Positions 15,809 to 27,295 of a DNA stretch of 64,000 nt are shown one piece after another. Made by a program: the position numbers and the translations under genes. Position 1 is the first letter of the stretch. Each line of letters opens with the position of its first letter. A model generated the notes under the pieces. The model was not told the origin of the DNA, did no database searches, and worked only from the letters and a program-made list of their open reading frames with translations. Origin of the DNA: Paracoccus sp. S3-43 (GTDB lineage: Bacteria > Pseudomonadota > Alphaproteobacteria > Rhodobacterales > Rhodobacteraceae); contig NZ_CP119082.1 of the NCBI RefSeq assembly GCF_029027965.1, forward strand, positions 1,778,001-1,842,000, in the 5' to 3' direction.

Positions 15809-16666
15809 ATGCGCGATTATCCCAAGCCCCCCTTCCCCAAGCAGCAGCAGGATCTGCCCGGCAGCTTCCAGAAGATGGACCCCCGCCCCGACCATGGCGA
15901 GGACAGCTGGCGCGGCGCGGGCCGGCTGGAGGGGATGAAGGCCGTCATCACCGGCGGCGACAGCGGCATCGGCCGCGCGGTCGCCATCGCCTTCGCGCGC
16001 GAGGGCGCGGACGTGGCGCTGTCCTATCTGGACGAAACCGAGGACGCCCGGTCCACCGCGCAACTGGTCCGCGACGCGGGGCGCGAATGCCTGACCCTTC
16101 CGGGCGACATCGCCGACCCAGGCCATTGCCGCAAGATCATCGCCGACGCCGTGGCGGCGTTCGGCCGGATCGACATCCTGGTCAACAACGCCGCCCATCA
16201 GGAAACCTTCGACAAGCTGGAAGACATCCCGGACGAGGAATGGCGCAAGACCTTCGCGGTCAATATCGACGCGATGTTTTACCTGACCAAGGCCGCCGTG
16301 CCGCATATGCGGGCGGGCAGCGCGATCATCAACACCGCCTCGATCAATTCAGACGATCCGAACCCGACGCTGCTGGCCTATGCCACCACCAAGGGCGCGA
16401 TCCAGAACTTTACCATGGGGCTCGCGCAACTGCTGGCCGAACGCGGCATCCGCGCCAATGTGGTGGCCCCCGGCCCGGTCTGGACGCCGCTGATCCCGGC
16501 CAGCATGGACCCGGACAAGGTGTCGAAATTCGGCGAGAACTATCCGATGAAGCGCCCCGCCCAGCCGGTCGAGCTGGCCTCGGCCTATGTGATGCTGGCG
16601 GAACCGATGTCCAGCTATGTCTCGGGCGCGACCATCGCCGTCACCGGCGGCAAGCCGATGATATGA
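15809..16666 (+). CDS. NAD(P)-dependent SDR oxidoreductase (YghA-like)
   Basis: A 285-residue classical short-chain dehydrogenase. The N-terminal extension PKPPFPKQQQDLPG is characteristic of the YghA/general-stress SDR group. The cofactor motif is GGDSGIGRA, followed by NNAA, a Ser in NTASIN, and the catalytic YATTK. The substrate is unknown (an aldehyde, ribitol or glucose type activity is reported in the wider group). The ATG at 15809 follows GGAAAGG. The stop overlaps the treZ start by ATGA, so the SDR is the first gene of the trehalose operon. Confidence 0.88.
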   Translation: MRDYPKPPFPKQQQDLPGSFQKMDPRPDHGEDSWRGAGRLEGMKAVITGGDSGIGRAVAIAFAREGADVALSYLDETEDARSTAQLVRDAGRECLTLPGDIADPGHCRKIIADAVAAFGRIDILVNNAAHQETFDKLEDIPDEEWRKTFAVNIDAMFYLTKAAVPHMRAGSAIINTASINSDDPNPTLLAYATTKGAIQNFTMGLAQLLAERGIRANVVAPGPVWTPLIPASMDPDKVSKFGENYPMKRPAQPVELASAYVMLAEPMSSYVSGATIAVTGGKPMI

Positions 16667-18378
16667 CGGCGCGACGCTGGGGCGGATACTGGACCGTTGC
16701 GGGCTGGACCCTGGGCCTCTGGGCGCCCCGGGCGGAACGGGTCGCGTTGGTCCTGAACGGCAAGGCCCACCCGATGGCGCGGCAGGCGGACGGGTTCTGG
16801 TCCGCGACCGTCCCCGCGCGGCCCGGCGACCGCTATCTGCTGCGGGTGGACGGCCGGGACATGCCCGACCCCGCCAGCCGCTTGCAGGCGGGCGATGTCC
16901 ATGCCCCGTCCGTCGTTACCGCGCCCGCCACTGACGGCTGGCGGACGCCCTGGACGGGACGCGACTGGGCCGATGCGGTGATCTATGAACTGCACCTGGG
17001 CACATTCACCCCCCAGGGAACGCTGTGGGCGGCGGCGGACAAGCTGGCCGGGCTGGCGGATCTGGGGATCACCGCCATCGAGCTGATGCCCATCGGCCAG
17101 TGGCAGGGCAATCGCGGCTGGGGCTATGACGGGGTGCTGCCCTTCGCGCTGCATCCGGCCTATGGCGGCCCGGACGACCTGCGCCGCTTCGTCGACCAGG
17201 CGCATTCGCTGGGGCTGATGGTGATCCTGGATCTGGTCATGAACCATTTCGGGCCAGAGGGCGCCTCTCTGCACCACGCCGCCCCGGCCTTTTTCGATGA
17301 AGACCGCCATACCCCTTGGGGCGCGGCCATCGACTTTTCGCAAGCTGCGGTTCGGGAATACTGGATCCAGTGCGCCGAATACTGGCTGGGCGACTTCCGC
17401 CTGGACGGGCTGCGGCTGGATGCGGTCCACCAGATCACCGGGCCGGGCGCGGATGATTTCATGACCGCCCTTGCCCGCCGCGCCCGCGCCGTGGACGGCA
17501 GCCGCGCCATCCACCTGATCGTCGAGGACGAACGCAACGATCCCTTCCTGCGAGAGAACGGCTATGACGCAAGCTGGAACGACGATTTCCACCATGCGAT
17601 CCACTGCCAGTTGACCGGCGAATCCGACAGCTATTACGCCAGCTTCGCGGATGACCCCATCGGCGACCTGTGCCTGGCCTTGCAGCGCGGCCATGTCGAG
17701 GAAGGCCAGCCCCGCCCCGCCCGCGACAACCCGCGCGGCCAGCCCTGCGGTCACCTGCCGCCGACGGCCTTCGTCAACGCGACCCAGACGCATGATCAGG
17801 TGGGCAATCGCGCCCTTGGCGAACGGCTGCTGTCTCTGGCCGATCCGCGCGGCGTCCAGACGGGCTTCGCGCTGCTGCTGGTGGCCCCCTATGTCCCGAT
17901 GATCTTCATGGGCGAAGAACGCGGCGCGACGACGCCCTTTCTGTTCTTCGCGGATTTCTCTGGCGACCTGGCCCGCGCCGTCCGCGAAGGCCGCGCCACC
18001 GAATTCGCCGGGATCGCCCGGATGGGGTCCGGCCTGCCCGACCCGCTGGATCCCGAGACCTTCGCCCGATCCCGGCTGGACTGGCGCGACGACGCCACGG
18101 GGCGCGACTGGCTGGCCCTGACCGCGCGCGCCTTGGCCTTTCGGCGCGACCATGTGGTGCCGCTGCTGAAAAGCGGATGCGGCGGGCCCGCACGGGTTGT
18201 GCGGCACGGCCCGGCCTCGCTGGCGGCCACATGGCCGTTTCGCCGGGGAACCCTGGATCTGCGGCTGAGCCTGGGTCGGGCCGCGCCCGATCTGCAAGCC
18301 GCCGGCGATGCCGCATTCTGCCTGGGCCGCATCGGCACCGATCCCTATGCCCTTTCCGTCAGCACAAGGTTCCCATGA
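16663..18378 (+). CDS. treZ: Malto-oligosyltrehalose trehalohydrolase TreZ
   Basis: A 571-residue GH13 enzyme that releases trehalose from maltooligosyl-trehalose made by TreY. After an N-terminal beta-sandwich (GLWAPRAERVALVLNG), the barrel shows the TreZ-specific GWGYDGV, LDLVMNHFGPEG, the nucleophile region DGLRLDAVH, the general-acid region IVEDERND and the transition-state-stabilising HDQVGNRALGERL. Length is slightly below the common 580-600. Both ends are coupled by ATGA overlaps, to the SDR upstream and treY downstream. Confidence 0.95.
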   Translation: MTARRWGGYWTVAGWTLGLWAPRAERVALVLNGKAHPMARQADGFWSATVPARPGDRYLLRVDGRDMPDPASRLQAGDVHAPSVVTAPATDGWRTPWTGRDWADAVIYELHLGTFTPQGTLWAAADKLAGLADLGITAIELMPIGQWQGNRGWGYDGVLPFALHPAYGGPDDLRRFVDQAHSLGLMVILDLVMNHFGPEGASLHHAAPAFFDEDRHTPWGAAIDFSQAAVREYWIQCAEYWLGDFRLDGLRLDAVHQITGPGADDFMTALARRARAVDGSRAIHLIVEDERNDPFLRENGYDASWNDDFHHAIHCQLTGESDSYYASFADDPIGDLCLALQRGHVEEGQPRPARDNPRGQPCGHLPPTAFVNATQTHDQVGNRALGERLLSLADPRGVQTGFALLLVAPYVPMIFMGEERGATTPFLFFADFSGDLARAVREGRATEFAGIARMGSGLPDPLDPETFARSRLDWRDDATGRDWLALTARALAFRRDHVVPLLKSGCGGPARVVRHGPASLAATWPFRRGTLDLRLSLGRAAPDLQAAGDAAFCLGRIGTDPYALSVSTRFP

Positions 18379-20624
18379 TCCCCACCATTCCCACGGCGAC
18401 CTACCGGATTCAGTTGCGCGACGGCGTGGACTTCGCGCAGGTGACGCGGCTTCTGCCCTATCTGGCCGGTCTGGGGATCTCTCACCTGTATCTGTCGCCG
18501 ATCTTCCAGGCCGGGGCGGGTTCCACCCATGGATACGACATCACCGACCCGACCCGCATCGACCCGGCCCTGGGCGGGCGCGAGGGGTTCGACGCCCTGG
18601 CCCGCGCGGCCCGCGAACGCGGCCTGGGCATCATCCTGGACATCGTGCCGAATCACACCGCCTTCACGCTGGAAAACCGCTGGCTGCTGGACGTGCTGAA
18701 GCACGGCCCGGCCAGCCGCCATGCCCGGCATTTCGACATCGACTGGGACGCGGGGCCGCTGGTCCTGCCCTTCCTGCCCGAGCCCTTCGAGAAGATGCTG
18801 GCCGACGGCGCCTTCCGGGCGGCGGACGGGCTGTGGCATTTCGGCGATGCCGCGCTGCCCCTGGCCCCGGACAGCCCCGAGAGCGGAGACCTGCGCGTCC
18901 TGCACGACGCCCAGCACTGGCGGCTGGTCCATTCCGATCTGGAACGCGACGGCATTACCCATCGGCGGTTCTTCAACGTCACCAGCCTGATCGGGATGCG
19001 GGTCGAGGATCGCGGCGTCTTCGACGACACCCATGCGCTGATCTTCGATCTGGTCCGCGCGGGATCGGTCCAGGGCCTGCGCGTCGATCATATCGACGGG
19101 CTGGCCGACCCTGCGGCCTATTTGGACCGGCTGCACCAAGCCCTGCCCGGCACCCCGGTCTGGGTCGAAAAGATCCTGGTCGGCGATGAGACGCTGCCGC
19201 CGGACTGGAAGACCGTCGGCACCACCGGATACGAGGCCGCGCGCCTGATCGCCAGGCTGTTCACCGACCCGGCGGGGATCGCCGAACTGGACCGCCTGTG
19301 GCGCGCGGCCACCGGCATCGACACCGATTTCCGCGCCGAGCTGCGCCAGGCCAAGCTGGATGTGCTGGACAACGAACTGGCCGCCGAACGGCGTCAGCTG
19401 CGCGACATGGCGGCCTTGGCCGTGCAAGGCTCTCCTCTGGCCCAGCCGGGACCGGAGTCGCTGCGCGAGGCGGTGACGGCGCTGCTGACGGCCATGCCGC
19501 GCTATCGCAGCTATGTCGTCTGCCGGGCCAGCCCGGATGACCGCGACCTGCTGGGCCGCGTCGCGGACGAGGCCGCCCAGGGGCTGCGCAGCCGGGCGGT
19601 GGTCGACCTGCTGGTGGATCTGATGCTGGATCCGCAATCCGACGCGGCCCGCGCCTTCGTCCGCCGCTTCCAGCAGGTCTCGGGCGCGCTGCTGGCCAAG
19701 GCGCAAGAGGACACGGCGGGTTTTCGCTGGACCCGCTATCTGGCCGCGAACGAGGTCGGCGCCGAACCCGATGAACCGGATGTCACCGCCGACCAGGCCA
19801 ATGCCGTCCTGGCCGCGCGCAGGCCGGGCGACATGGTGCTGGTCTCGTCCCACGACACCAAGCGGTCGGGCGATTCCCGGATGCGGCTGGTCGCCATCAG
19901 CCACCTGCCGCGATCCTTCCAGGCGCTGTTCGACGCCGCGGCCGGGCTGCCTTCGGCCGGCGGGGTCGAACCCCGCTGGCGGTGGTATATCCTGCAATCG
20001 GCCCTGGCGATCTGGGACGGCGATGCGGGCCGGGCGGCGGACCGGCTGGACGGCCATATCGAAAAGGCGATGCGAGAGGCCAAGCTGACCAGCTTCTGGA
20101 CCAATCCCGACAAGGCGGCCGAGACCGCCGCCCAGTCCTTTGCCCACGACCTGATGGACCAATGGGCGGCCCGCCCGGATCCCGCGCTGCAAGCCCTGCT
20201 GGACCGGGGCGAGGCCCTGGCCTTCGCCCAACTGGCCTTCCAGATGCTGATGCCCGGCTTTCCCGACATCTATCGCGGCGACGAGGGCGGCTTGCTGGCG
20301 CTGACGGACCCCGACAACCGCCTGCCCGTCGATTGGGACGCCCTCGGGCGGCAAGGTGCCGACCCGAACGCCAAGCTGCACTGGACCCGCCAACTTCTGG
20401 CGCTGCGCGGCAGCCACGGGGAATTCCTGCGCGATGCCGCTGCCCGCGTGCAGATCGACGGCGACGGTCTGCGCCTGATCCGCAGCGCAGGCGGCACACA
20501 GGTGATCGCCGGATTTTCACCCGGCGCCGCCCTGCCCGCCGAACCCCTTCTTGCCCGCGTCTTCGAGGACGGCAGTTCCGTCTCCGTCCGGCTGATCCAG
20601 GTGGCGGAAAATACTAACATTTGA
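18375..20624 (+). CDS. treY: Maltooligosyl trehalose synthase TreY
   Basis: A 749-residue GH13 enzyme that turns the reducing end of an alpha-1,4-glucan into a trehalosyl group. TreY hallmarks are TYRIQLRDG at the start, GISHLYLSPIFQA, GSTHGYDITDP, ILDIVPNHTA, GLRVDHIDGLADP (nucleophile) and VWVEKIL (acid), and the late SHDTKRSGDSRMRL and FPDIYRGDEG. Length is normal. Its ATG overlaps the treZ stop. The pair uses glycogen-like glucan as the source of trehalose. Confidence 0.95.
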   Translation: MIPTIPTATYRIQLRDGVDFAQVTRLLPYLAGLGISHLYLSPIFQAGAGSTHGYDITDPTRIDPALGGREGFDALARAARERGLGIILDIVPNHTAFTLENRWLLDVLKHGPASRHARHFDIDWDAGPLVLPFLPEPFEKMLADGAFRAADGLWHFGDAALPLAPDSPESGDLRVLHDAQHWRLVHSDLERDGITHRRFFNVTSLIGMRVEDRGVFDDTHALIFDLVRAGSVQGLRVDHIDGLADPAAYLDRLHQALPGTPVWVEKILVGDETLPPDWKTVGTTGYEAARLIARLFTDPAGIAELDRLWRAATGIDTDFRAELRQAKLDVLDNELAAERRQLRDMAALAVQGSPLAQPGPESLREAVTALLTAMPRYRSYVVCRASPDDRDLLGRVADEAAQGLRSRAVVDLLVDLMLDPQSDAARAFVRRFQQVSGALLAKAQEDTAGFRWTRYLAANEVGAEPDEPDVTADQANAVLAARRPGDMVLVSSHDTKRSGDSRMRLVAISHLPRSFQALFDAAAGLPSAGGVEPRWRWYILQSALAIWDGDAGRAADRLDGHIEKAMREAKLTSFWTNPDKAAETAAQSFAHDLMDQWAARPDPALQALLDRGEALAFAQLAFQMLMPGFPDIYRGDEGGLLALTDPDNRLPVDWDALGRQGADPNAKLHWTRQLLALRGSHGEFLRDAAARVQIDGDGLRLIRSAGGTQVIAGFSPGAALPAEPLLARVFEDGSSVSVRLIQVAENTNI

Positions 20625-20632
20625 TGACACCC

Positions 20633-20657
20633 GGAACTATCACGCGTTGTTTCAGTT
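20633..20657 (+). promoter_or_regulatory. Candidate ECF-type promoter before glgC
   Basis: GGAAC (20633-20637) and GTT (20655-20657) are separated by 17 bases, 55 bases before the glgC start. The base before GTT is A rather than the C of the EcfG consensus. The only non-coding gap in the trehalose/glycogen run lies here, so a promoter is plausible. Confidence 0.35.
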
Positions 20658-20711
20658 TGGAAAACAAGCCGCCCTGCGCGCGCTTGCATCCCCCAATCGA
20701 AGGACAGACCC

Positions 20712-21842
20712 GTGTCAGCAGCACCGTCGCCCCGTTCTCCTGTCGTCTCGCTGCCGGATCATCGGGTTGCGACCGTGCTTCTGGCCGGGGGCAAGGGCAG
20801 CCGCCTGCACGACCTGACCGCTGCCGAAAGCAAGCCCGCCGTGCATTTCGCGGGCCGCAACCGCATCGTGGATTTCGCGATGGCGAATGCCGTCCGATCA
20901 GGCCTGGATCGTCTGATCGTCGCCACCCAGTTCGCGCCCCGCACCCTGCATGACCACTTGCCCGCCCGCTGGGGCCAGCATTTCGTGGAGGGCGGGATGG
21001 TCCTGCGCGACGGCCGCGATCGTTACCAGGGCACGGCCGACGCGGTGCGGCGCAACTGGGATCTCATCGGCGACTGGGACGCGGATCAGGTGCTGGTTCT
21101 GGCCGCCGACCACATCTATGACATGGATTACGGCCCGCTGATCGCGGCGCACCGGGCCTCCGGCGCGGCGGCGACGGTCGCCGTCGACGTGGTGCCCCTG
21201 TCTCAGGCCAGCGGCTTTGGCGTGATGCACACCGATACCGGCGGCCGTATCCTGTCCTTCCTGGAAAAGCCCGCCGATCCCCCCGCCATTCCGGGCGAGC
21301 CGGACAAGGCGATGGTCTCGATGGGCATCTATGTGTTCGAGGCGGCTTGGCTGCGCGATGCGTTGTTCGGGCAGGATGCCCAGGCGCTTGACTTCGGGCA
21401 TGAGGTGATCCCGGCCGCCGTGGCGCAGGGCATGGCCTGCGCCTATCGCCTGCCGCCGGGACCATCGGGGCACAGCTATTGGCGCGACGTCGGCACCCTG
21501 GATGCGCTGCGGCGGTCGCATCTGGATTTCCTGGGCGGCCATCCCGTCCGCCTGCCGCGAATGTCGGCCTTGTCGGAATGGTATCTGGGCCGCGAGAGCG
21601 TGGCGATGACGGGCGCGCTTGTCCCGGCATCGGCCCGGTTGACGCGCTGCCTGGTGGCGCCGGGAACGCGCGTGCCCGCCGGACTGGTCGCGGGCGAAGA
21701 CGCCGACGAGGATGCCCGGTGGTTCCGCCGCGACCGCGACACGATCCTGATCACCCAGGCGATGCTGGATCGCCGGGACGCGATGCGGCTGCCCGCATCG
21801 GCCATGGCGCAAACCGCCATGCCGCGCCAAGATGTCGCCTGA
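20712..21842 (+). CDS. glgC: Glucose-1-phosphate adenylyltransferase GlgC
   Basis: A 376-residue ADP-glucose pyrophosphorylase with a GTG start after GAAGGA. The nucleotidyltransferase domain is clear: LLAGGKGSRLHDLT, SKPAVHFAGRNRIVDFAMAN, QGTADAVRRNW, LAADHIYDMDYG, FLEKP and YWRDVGTLDAL. The protein is 40-50 residues shorter than usual GlgC (about 420), with a reduced C-terminal beta-helix, which may alter allosteric control. It supplies ADP-glucose; no glgA or glgB is adjacent, so its use here is not obvious. Confidence 0.9.
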   Translation: MSAAPSPRSPVVSLPDHRVATVLLAGGKGSRLHDLTAAESKPAVHFAGRNRIVDFAMANAVRSGLDRLIVATQFAPRTLHDHLPARWGQHFVEGGMVLRDGRDRYQGTADAVRRNWDLIGDWDADQVLVLAADHIYDMDYGPLIAAHRASGAAATVAVDVVPLSQASGFGVMHTDTGGRILSFLEKPADPPAIPGEPDKAMVSMGIYVFEAAWLRDALFGQDAQALDFGHEVIPAAVAQGMACAYRLPPGPSGHSYWRDVGTLDALRRSHLDFLGGHPVRLPRMSALSEWYLGRESVAMTGALVPASARLTRCLVAPGTRVPAGLVAGEDADEDARWFRRDRDTILITQAMLDRRDAMRLPASAMAQTAMPRQDVA

Positions 21843-21855
21843 CCGGGGGAACGGA

Positions 21856-23931
<2,076 letters not shown>

Positions 23932-23951
23932 CTTTGACCAAGGAGGACGAC

Positions 23952-24218
23952 ATGGACCAAGACCATCAGGAAAGGATCAAGCGACGCGCCCACGAAATCT
24001 GGGAAAGCGAAGGCCGCCCCGAGGGTCGCGACGCGGAACACTGGTCCCGCGCCGAGGAAGAACTACGCACCCAGACGGACGGCGAATCGCAGGGCGGCGA
24101 TGACAGCCAGCCCGAACTGGCCCAGACTGAGGCCGCCGAGAAGCCGAGGCGGGCGCCGCGCAAGTCCGCCAAACCCGCCCAGGCCGACCCGACGCCCTAT
24201 CTGAACGACGGGGCGTAA
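23952..24218 (+). CDS. DUF2934 small protein
   Basis: An 88-residue hydrophilic protein with the short DUF2934 motif near its N-terminus (RAHEIWESEGRPEGR, then HWSRAEEEL) and a lysine/arginine/alanine-rich tail. The motif is common in small proteins linked to glycogen/trehalose and stress gene clusters in alphaproteobacteria, but no activity is known. A strong AAGGAGG lies 6 bases before the ATG at 23952. It closes the operon and faces ccmG, 5 bases away. Confidence 0.8.
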   Translation: MDQDHQERIKRRAHEIWESEGRPEGRDAEHWSRAEEELRTQTDGESQGGDDSQPELAQTEAAEKPRRAPRKSAKPAQADPTPYLNDGA

Positions 24219-24223
24219 CCGGC

Positions 24224-24766
24224 TTACTCCTGGGCCGCGAGGGCCTTTTCCAACTGGGGCAGGAACCGGCTGGTATAGTCCTCTCGGACCAGGGGACCGG
24301 CATGGCGGTAAAGGACGCGGCCCTCGCCATCGACGATGAAGGTTTCCGGGGGCGCGGTGACGCCCCAGTCGATGGCGCCGCGTCCCTTGGGATCGGTGGC
24401 AAGCGCGGCGAAGGGATCGCCGTCCTGGGCCAGGAAGGCCAGGGCATTGGCCTCGGTGTCGCGCAGATCGACGCCATAGACCGGCAGCCGGGTGGCAAGG
24501 TCGGTCAGCGTCGGATGTTCGGCGCGGCAGGGCGGGCACCAGCTTGCCCAGAAATTCACCAGCTTCACGCCAGGCTGGCGCAGTATCTCGTCGGTTAGTT
24601 GGGTCTTGCCGGGCAACGTGGTCTGCGGGACCGCAGGGGCCTGCCGCCCCACCAAGGCCGAGGGCAATTCGTTCGGATCGTCGCGCCCCATGCCCCACAG
24701 GAACATCGCCGCCAGAGCCGCGAAGGCCAGCGGAGGGATGGCGACAAGCGGCGAAATCCTAGCCAT
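24224..24766 (-). CDS. ccmG: Cytochrome c maturation thioredoxin CcmG (DsbE)
   Basis: A 180-residue membrane-tethered thioredoxin-like protein facing the periplasm. One N-terminal helix (about 7-26), then the redox motif WCPPC at 76-80 inside NFWASWCPPC, and the Ccm-type GVTAPPETFIVDGEG. It reduces apocytochrome c or CcmH so that haem can be attached. The start ATG at 24766 overlaps the end of ccmD. Confidence 0.92.
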   Translation of the reverse strand: MARISPLVAIPPLAFAALAAMFLWGMGRDDPNELPSALVGRQAPAVPQTTLPGKTQLTDEILRQPGVKLVNFWASWCPPCRAEHPTLTDLATRLPVYGVDLRDTEANALAFLAQDGDPFAALATDPKGRGAIDWGVTAPPETFIVDGEGRVLYRHAGPLVREDYTSRFLPQLEKALAAQE

Positions 24767-24902
24767 GCTTTTCCTGCTTCTCCAAGTCGCGGCGGGCGCG
24801 GGCATTGGCGGCCAGCGTCTGCCAGATCAGCCCGCCCAGCAGCGCCAGCGACAGCCCATAGGCGCCCAGCACGGCGCCCGCGTATTTCCCAAGCTCGATC
24901 AT
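24759..24902 (-). CDS. ccmD: Haem exporter protein CcmD
   Basis: A 47-residue single-span protein: a short N-terminus, one helix (ALGAYGLSLALLGGL-like, residues 9-30) and a basic cytoplasmic tail (NARARRDLEKQEKHG). CcmD holds holo-CcmE to the CcmABC complex and is recognised mainly by size and position. Its ATG overlaps the ccmC stop (ATGA) and its end overlaps ccmG. Confidence 0.88.
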   Translation of the reverse strand: MIELGKYAGAVLGAYGLSLALLGGLIWQTLAANARARRDLEKQEKHG

Positions 24903-25624
24903 GCGCGCATCTCCCGTGCTTGCAGCGCGACCAGCCGCCGCTTGCGGATTTCCGTCCGGGTGCGGATCAGCAGCAGCGACAGGAACAGCAGGCCGAATCC
25001 CAGCATCGTCAGATACAGCGGGTATCGGTAAACCGCGCTCATCCGTTCGCCGGACTGCACGGACAGGCTGGCGCCCTGGTGCAGGCCCTGGTTCCAGAAG
25101 AACACCGCATAGCGCGACAGCAGCGCGAAGACCGACCCGACCAGACACAGCACGGCGGTCAGGTCGGCGGCGCTGTCGGGATCCTCAATGGCCGACCACA
25201 GCGCCATATAGCCGATATAGAACAGCAGCAGGATCAGGAAGCTGGTCAGGCGGGGATCCCATTCCCACCAGGTGCCCCACATCGGCTGGCCCCAGACCGC
25301 GCCGGTGATCAGCCCGATCACCGTCATCACCGCGCCGATGGGGGCCGCCGCCCGCGCGGCAAGCGCGCTGACATGGTGGCGGCGGATCAGCCAGATCAGG
25401 CTGGCGACCAGCATCATCACCCAGATATTGATCGCCATCATCGCGGCCGGGACGTGCAGGAAGACGATCTTGACGGTGGACCCCTGCCGGTAATCCTCGG
25501 GCGTCAGGAAGCCCCAGGTCAGGCCCGTGACGGTGCAGACCGCCGCCCCCGCCACCACCCAGGGCAGGATCGCGCCCGATGTGCGCATGAACTTGACGGG
25601 GTTGGCGTATTCCCAGATCGACAT
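24899..25624 (-). CDS. ccmC: Haem handling protein CcmC
   Basis: A 241-residue, six-helix inner-membrane protein that delivers haem to CcmE. The periplasmic tryptophan-rich motif GTWWEWDPRLTS lies at 117-128, flanked by candidate haem-ligand histidines in FLHVPAA (His57) and GLHQGAS. Length and motif are typical. It lies 41 bases downstream of ccmB. Confidence 0.95.
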   Translation of the reverse strand: MSIWEYANPVKFMRTSGAILPWVVAGAAVCTVTGLTWGFLTPEDYRQGSTVKIVFLHVPAAMMAINIWVMMLVASLIWLIRRHHVSALAARAAAPIGAVMTVIGLITGAVWGQPMWGTWWEWDPRLTSFLILLLFYIGYMALWSAIEDPDSAADLTAVLCLVGSVFALLSRYAVFFWNQGLHQGASLSVQSGERMSAVYRYPLYLTMLGFGLLFLSLLLIRTRTEIRKRRLVALQAREMRA

Positions 25625-25665
25625 ATCGTTCCCCTAGCCTCGGCGGGCACGCGGCTCAAGCCGCA

Positions 25666-26322
25666 TCACCGCAGATTGACCCGCAGCGCGGCGGCTGCGG
25701 CGAAAGGTATCACCGCCAGCACTCCCGCCGTGATGCCCGCCAGGAACAGCAGCGGCGTTCCCGTGTCGCCGCCCTGCTGCCCGCGCCGGATCATCTCGGT
25801 CCCGAAGATCAGCGTAGGGATATAGAGCGGCAGCACCAACAGCGACAAAAGCAGCCCCCCGCGCCGCAGCCCCACGGTGACGGCGGCGCCGAAGGCCCCC
25901 AGCATCGACAGCGCGGGCGTGCCCAGAGCAAGCGAGCCCAGCAACGCCGGGACCGCCGCGCCGGGCAGGTGCAGCAGGATGCCGAACAGGGGCGCGGCGA
26001 CGATCAGCGGCAGGCCGGTGGTGATCCAATGCGCCAGCGCCTTGACCGCCACCGCCCCTTCCAGCGGCAGGGGCGAGGTCGCCAGCAGGTCCAGGCTGCC
26101 GTCCTCGTGATCCAGGGCGAAGATGCGGTCCAGCGACAGCAGGCAGGCCAGCAGCGCGCCCAGCCACAGGATGCCGGGCGCGATGGGTTGCAGCGCGGCG
26201 GTGTCCGGGCCGACGCCGAAGGGCACAAGGGCGCAGAGGATCAGGAAGAAGGCCACGCCCAGGCCGAAGCCGCCGCCCGCGCGGACGGCCAGCCGCAGGT
26301 CGCGGCGCAAAAGGGCGATCAT
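25666..26322 (-). CDS. ccmB: Haem exporter permease CcmB
   Basis: A 218-residue six-helix permease, partner of the CcmA ATPase. Conserved features include the N-terminal [34 protein letters not shown] and the [19 protein letters not shown] helix pair. Its ATG overlaps the ccmA stop, so CcmA and CcmB are coupled. Confidence 0.94.
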   Translation of the reverse strand: MIALLRRDLRLAVRAGGGFGLGVAFFLILCALVPFGVGPDTAALQPIAPGILWLGALLACLLSLDRIFALDHEDGSLDLLATSPLPLEGAVAVKALAHWITTGLPLIVAAPLFGILLHLPGAAVPALLGSLALGTPALSMLGAFGAAVTVGLRRGGLLLSLLVLPLYIPTLIFGTEMIRRGQQGGDTGTPLLFLAGITAGVLAVIPFAAAAALRVNLR

Positions 26323-26945
26323 GCGAAAGCCTCGTTGAAGCCCGCCGGGGAGGCGGTGCTGTCCGCCCTGGCCCGGTATGGCGTCAGGTCCAGCAGGCCG
26401 GCGTCCAGACCCAGGTCGATATGGGTGGCGATCAGCGCCGCCCCGCCCTGCCCCAGATGACCGCGCACCATGCGGGCGAAACGCGCCACCGAGGCGGCGT
26501 CCAGCGAGACGGTCGGTTCATCCAGCACCCATAGCGGGCGCCGCGCGACCAGCAGGCGCGCCAAGCCCAGGCGGCGCTTCTGCCCCGCAGACAGCGCCGC
26601 CGCCGGGCGGTCGGCCAAGGCCGCCAGATCCATCGCCGCGATCGCGCCCGCCACATCGCCGCCGCCGAAAACCTGCGCCCAGAAGGCCAGGTTTTCCGTC
26701 ACCGTCAACGCGCCTTTCAGCCCGTCGGCATGGGCGGCATAGGCGACCGCGTCGTCGGCCATCTCGACCCGGCCCGCGACGGGGGATTGCAGGCCCGCGA
26801 CGGTGCGCAGCAGGGTCGTCTTGCCGATGCCGTTCGGGCCGCGCAGGATCAGCGCCTGGCCCGCCGCCAGCGTGAAGGACAGACCCTCGACCGTCCGCAG
26901 CCCGCCGCGCGCGACGGCAAGGTCATGGACGGAGAGCAGGCTCAC
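26319..26945 (-). CDS. ccmA: Haem exporter ATP-binding protein CcmA
   Basis: A 208-residue ABC ATPase: Walker [10 protein letters not shown] at 36-44, signature LSAGQKRR at 118-125, Walker B LWVLDEP at 138-144. CcmAB hydrolyse ATP to release holo-CcmE from the CcmCD complex. It overlaps the Mth938-like gene upstream by ATGA, joining the ccm block to the sec block. Confidence 0.94.
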   Translation of the reverse strand: MSLLSVHDLAVARGGLRTVEGLSFTLAAGQALILRGPNGIGKTTLLRTVAGLQSPVAGRVEMADDAVAYAAHADGLKGALTVTENLAFWAQVFGGGDVAGAIAAMDLAALADRPAAALSAGQKRRLGLARLLVARRPLWVLDEPTVSLDAASVARFARMVRGHLGQGGAALIATHIDLGLDAGLLDLTPYRARADSTASPAGFNEAFA

Positions 26946-27295
26946 AGGGGCAGCAGGGCGCAGGCGACCCGCCGCCCCTCGGACAGGGTGACGTTATAGG
27001 TGCGCGCGGCGGTGGGCGAGGCCATCGCCTCGACCGCGATCCCCGCCGCCTGCAGGGCGGCGACCAGATCGGCGGGGGCATGGGCGACCTCTGCCCCCAT
27101 GCCGATGAACAGCACGTCCACCCGACCGGCAAGCGCGGTCAGCGCCGCGCGGTCGTCCAGCCCGCCCCAGGATTCGGCCCCCGCCGCCGTGACAAGCACC
27201 GCGCCCTGCACGACCTTGCCGCCGACCCGGAAGAACCCCGGCCCATAGCCGTCGACCGGCACCGAGCCGCCGAAATCGCTGGGTGTCAGCTTCAT
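26942..27295 (-). CDS. Mth938-like domain protein (NDUFAF3/DUF498 family)
   Basis: A 117-residue single-domain protein of the Mth938-like fold ([44 protein letters not shown]). In eukaryotes the relative NDUFAF3 helps assemble complex I; in Rhodobacterales the gene is regularly found between secF and ccmA. Its own role is unknown. Start and stop overlap both neighbours. Confidence 0.88.
   Translation of the reverse strand: MKLTPSDFGGSVPVDGYGPGFFRVGGKVVQGAVLVTAAGAESWGGLDDRAALTALAGRVDVLFIGMGAEVAHAPADLVAALQAAGIAVEAMASPTAARTYNVTLSEGRRVACALLPL

Noticed and set aside
18345..20417. A 690-codon frame antisense to treY
   Set aside because: Low-complexity shadow; treY is certain from its motifs.
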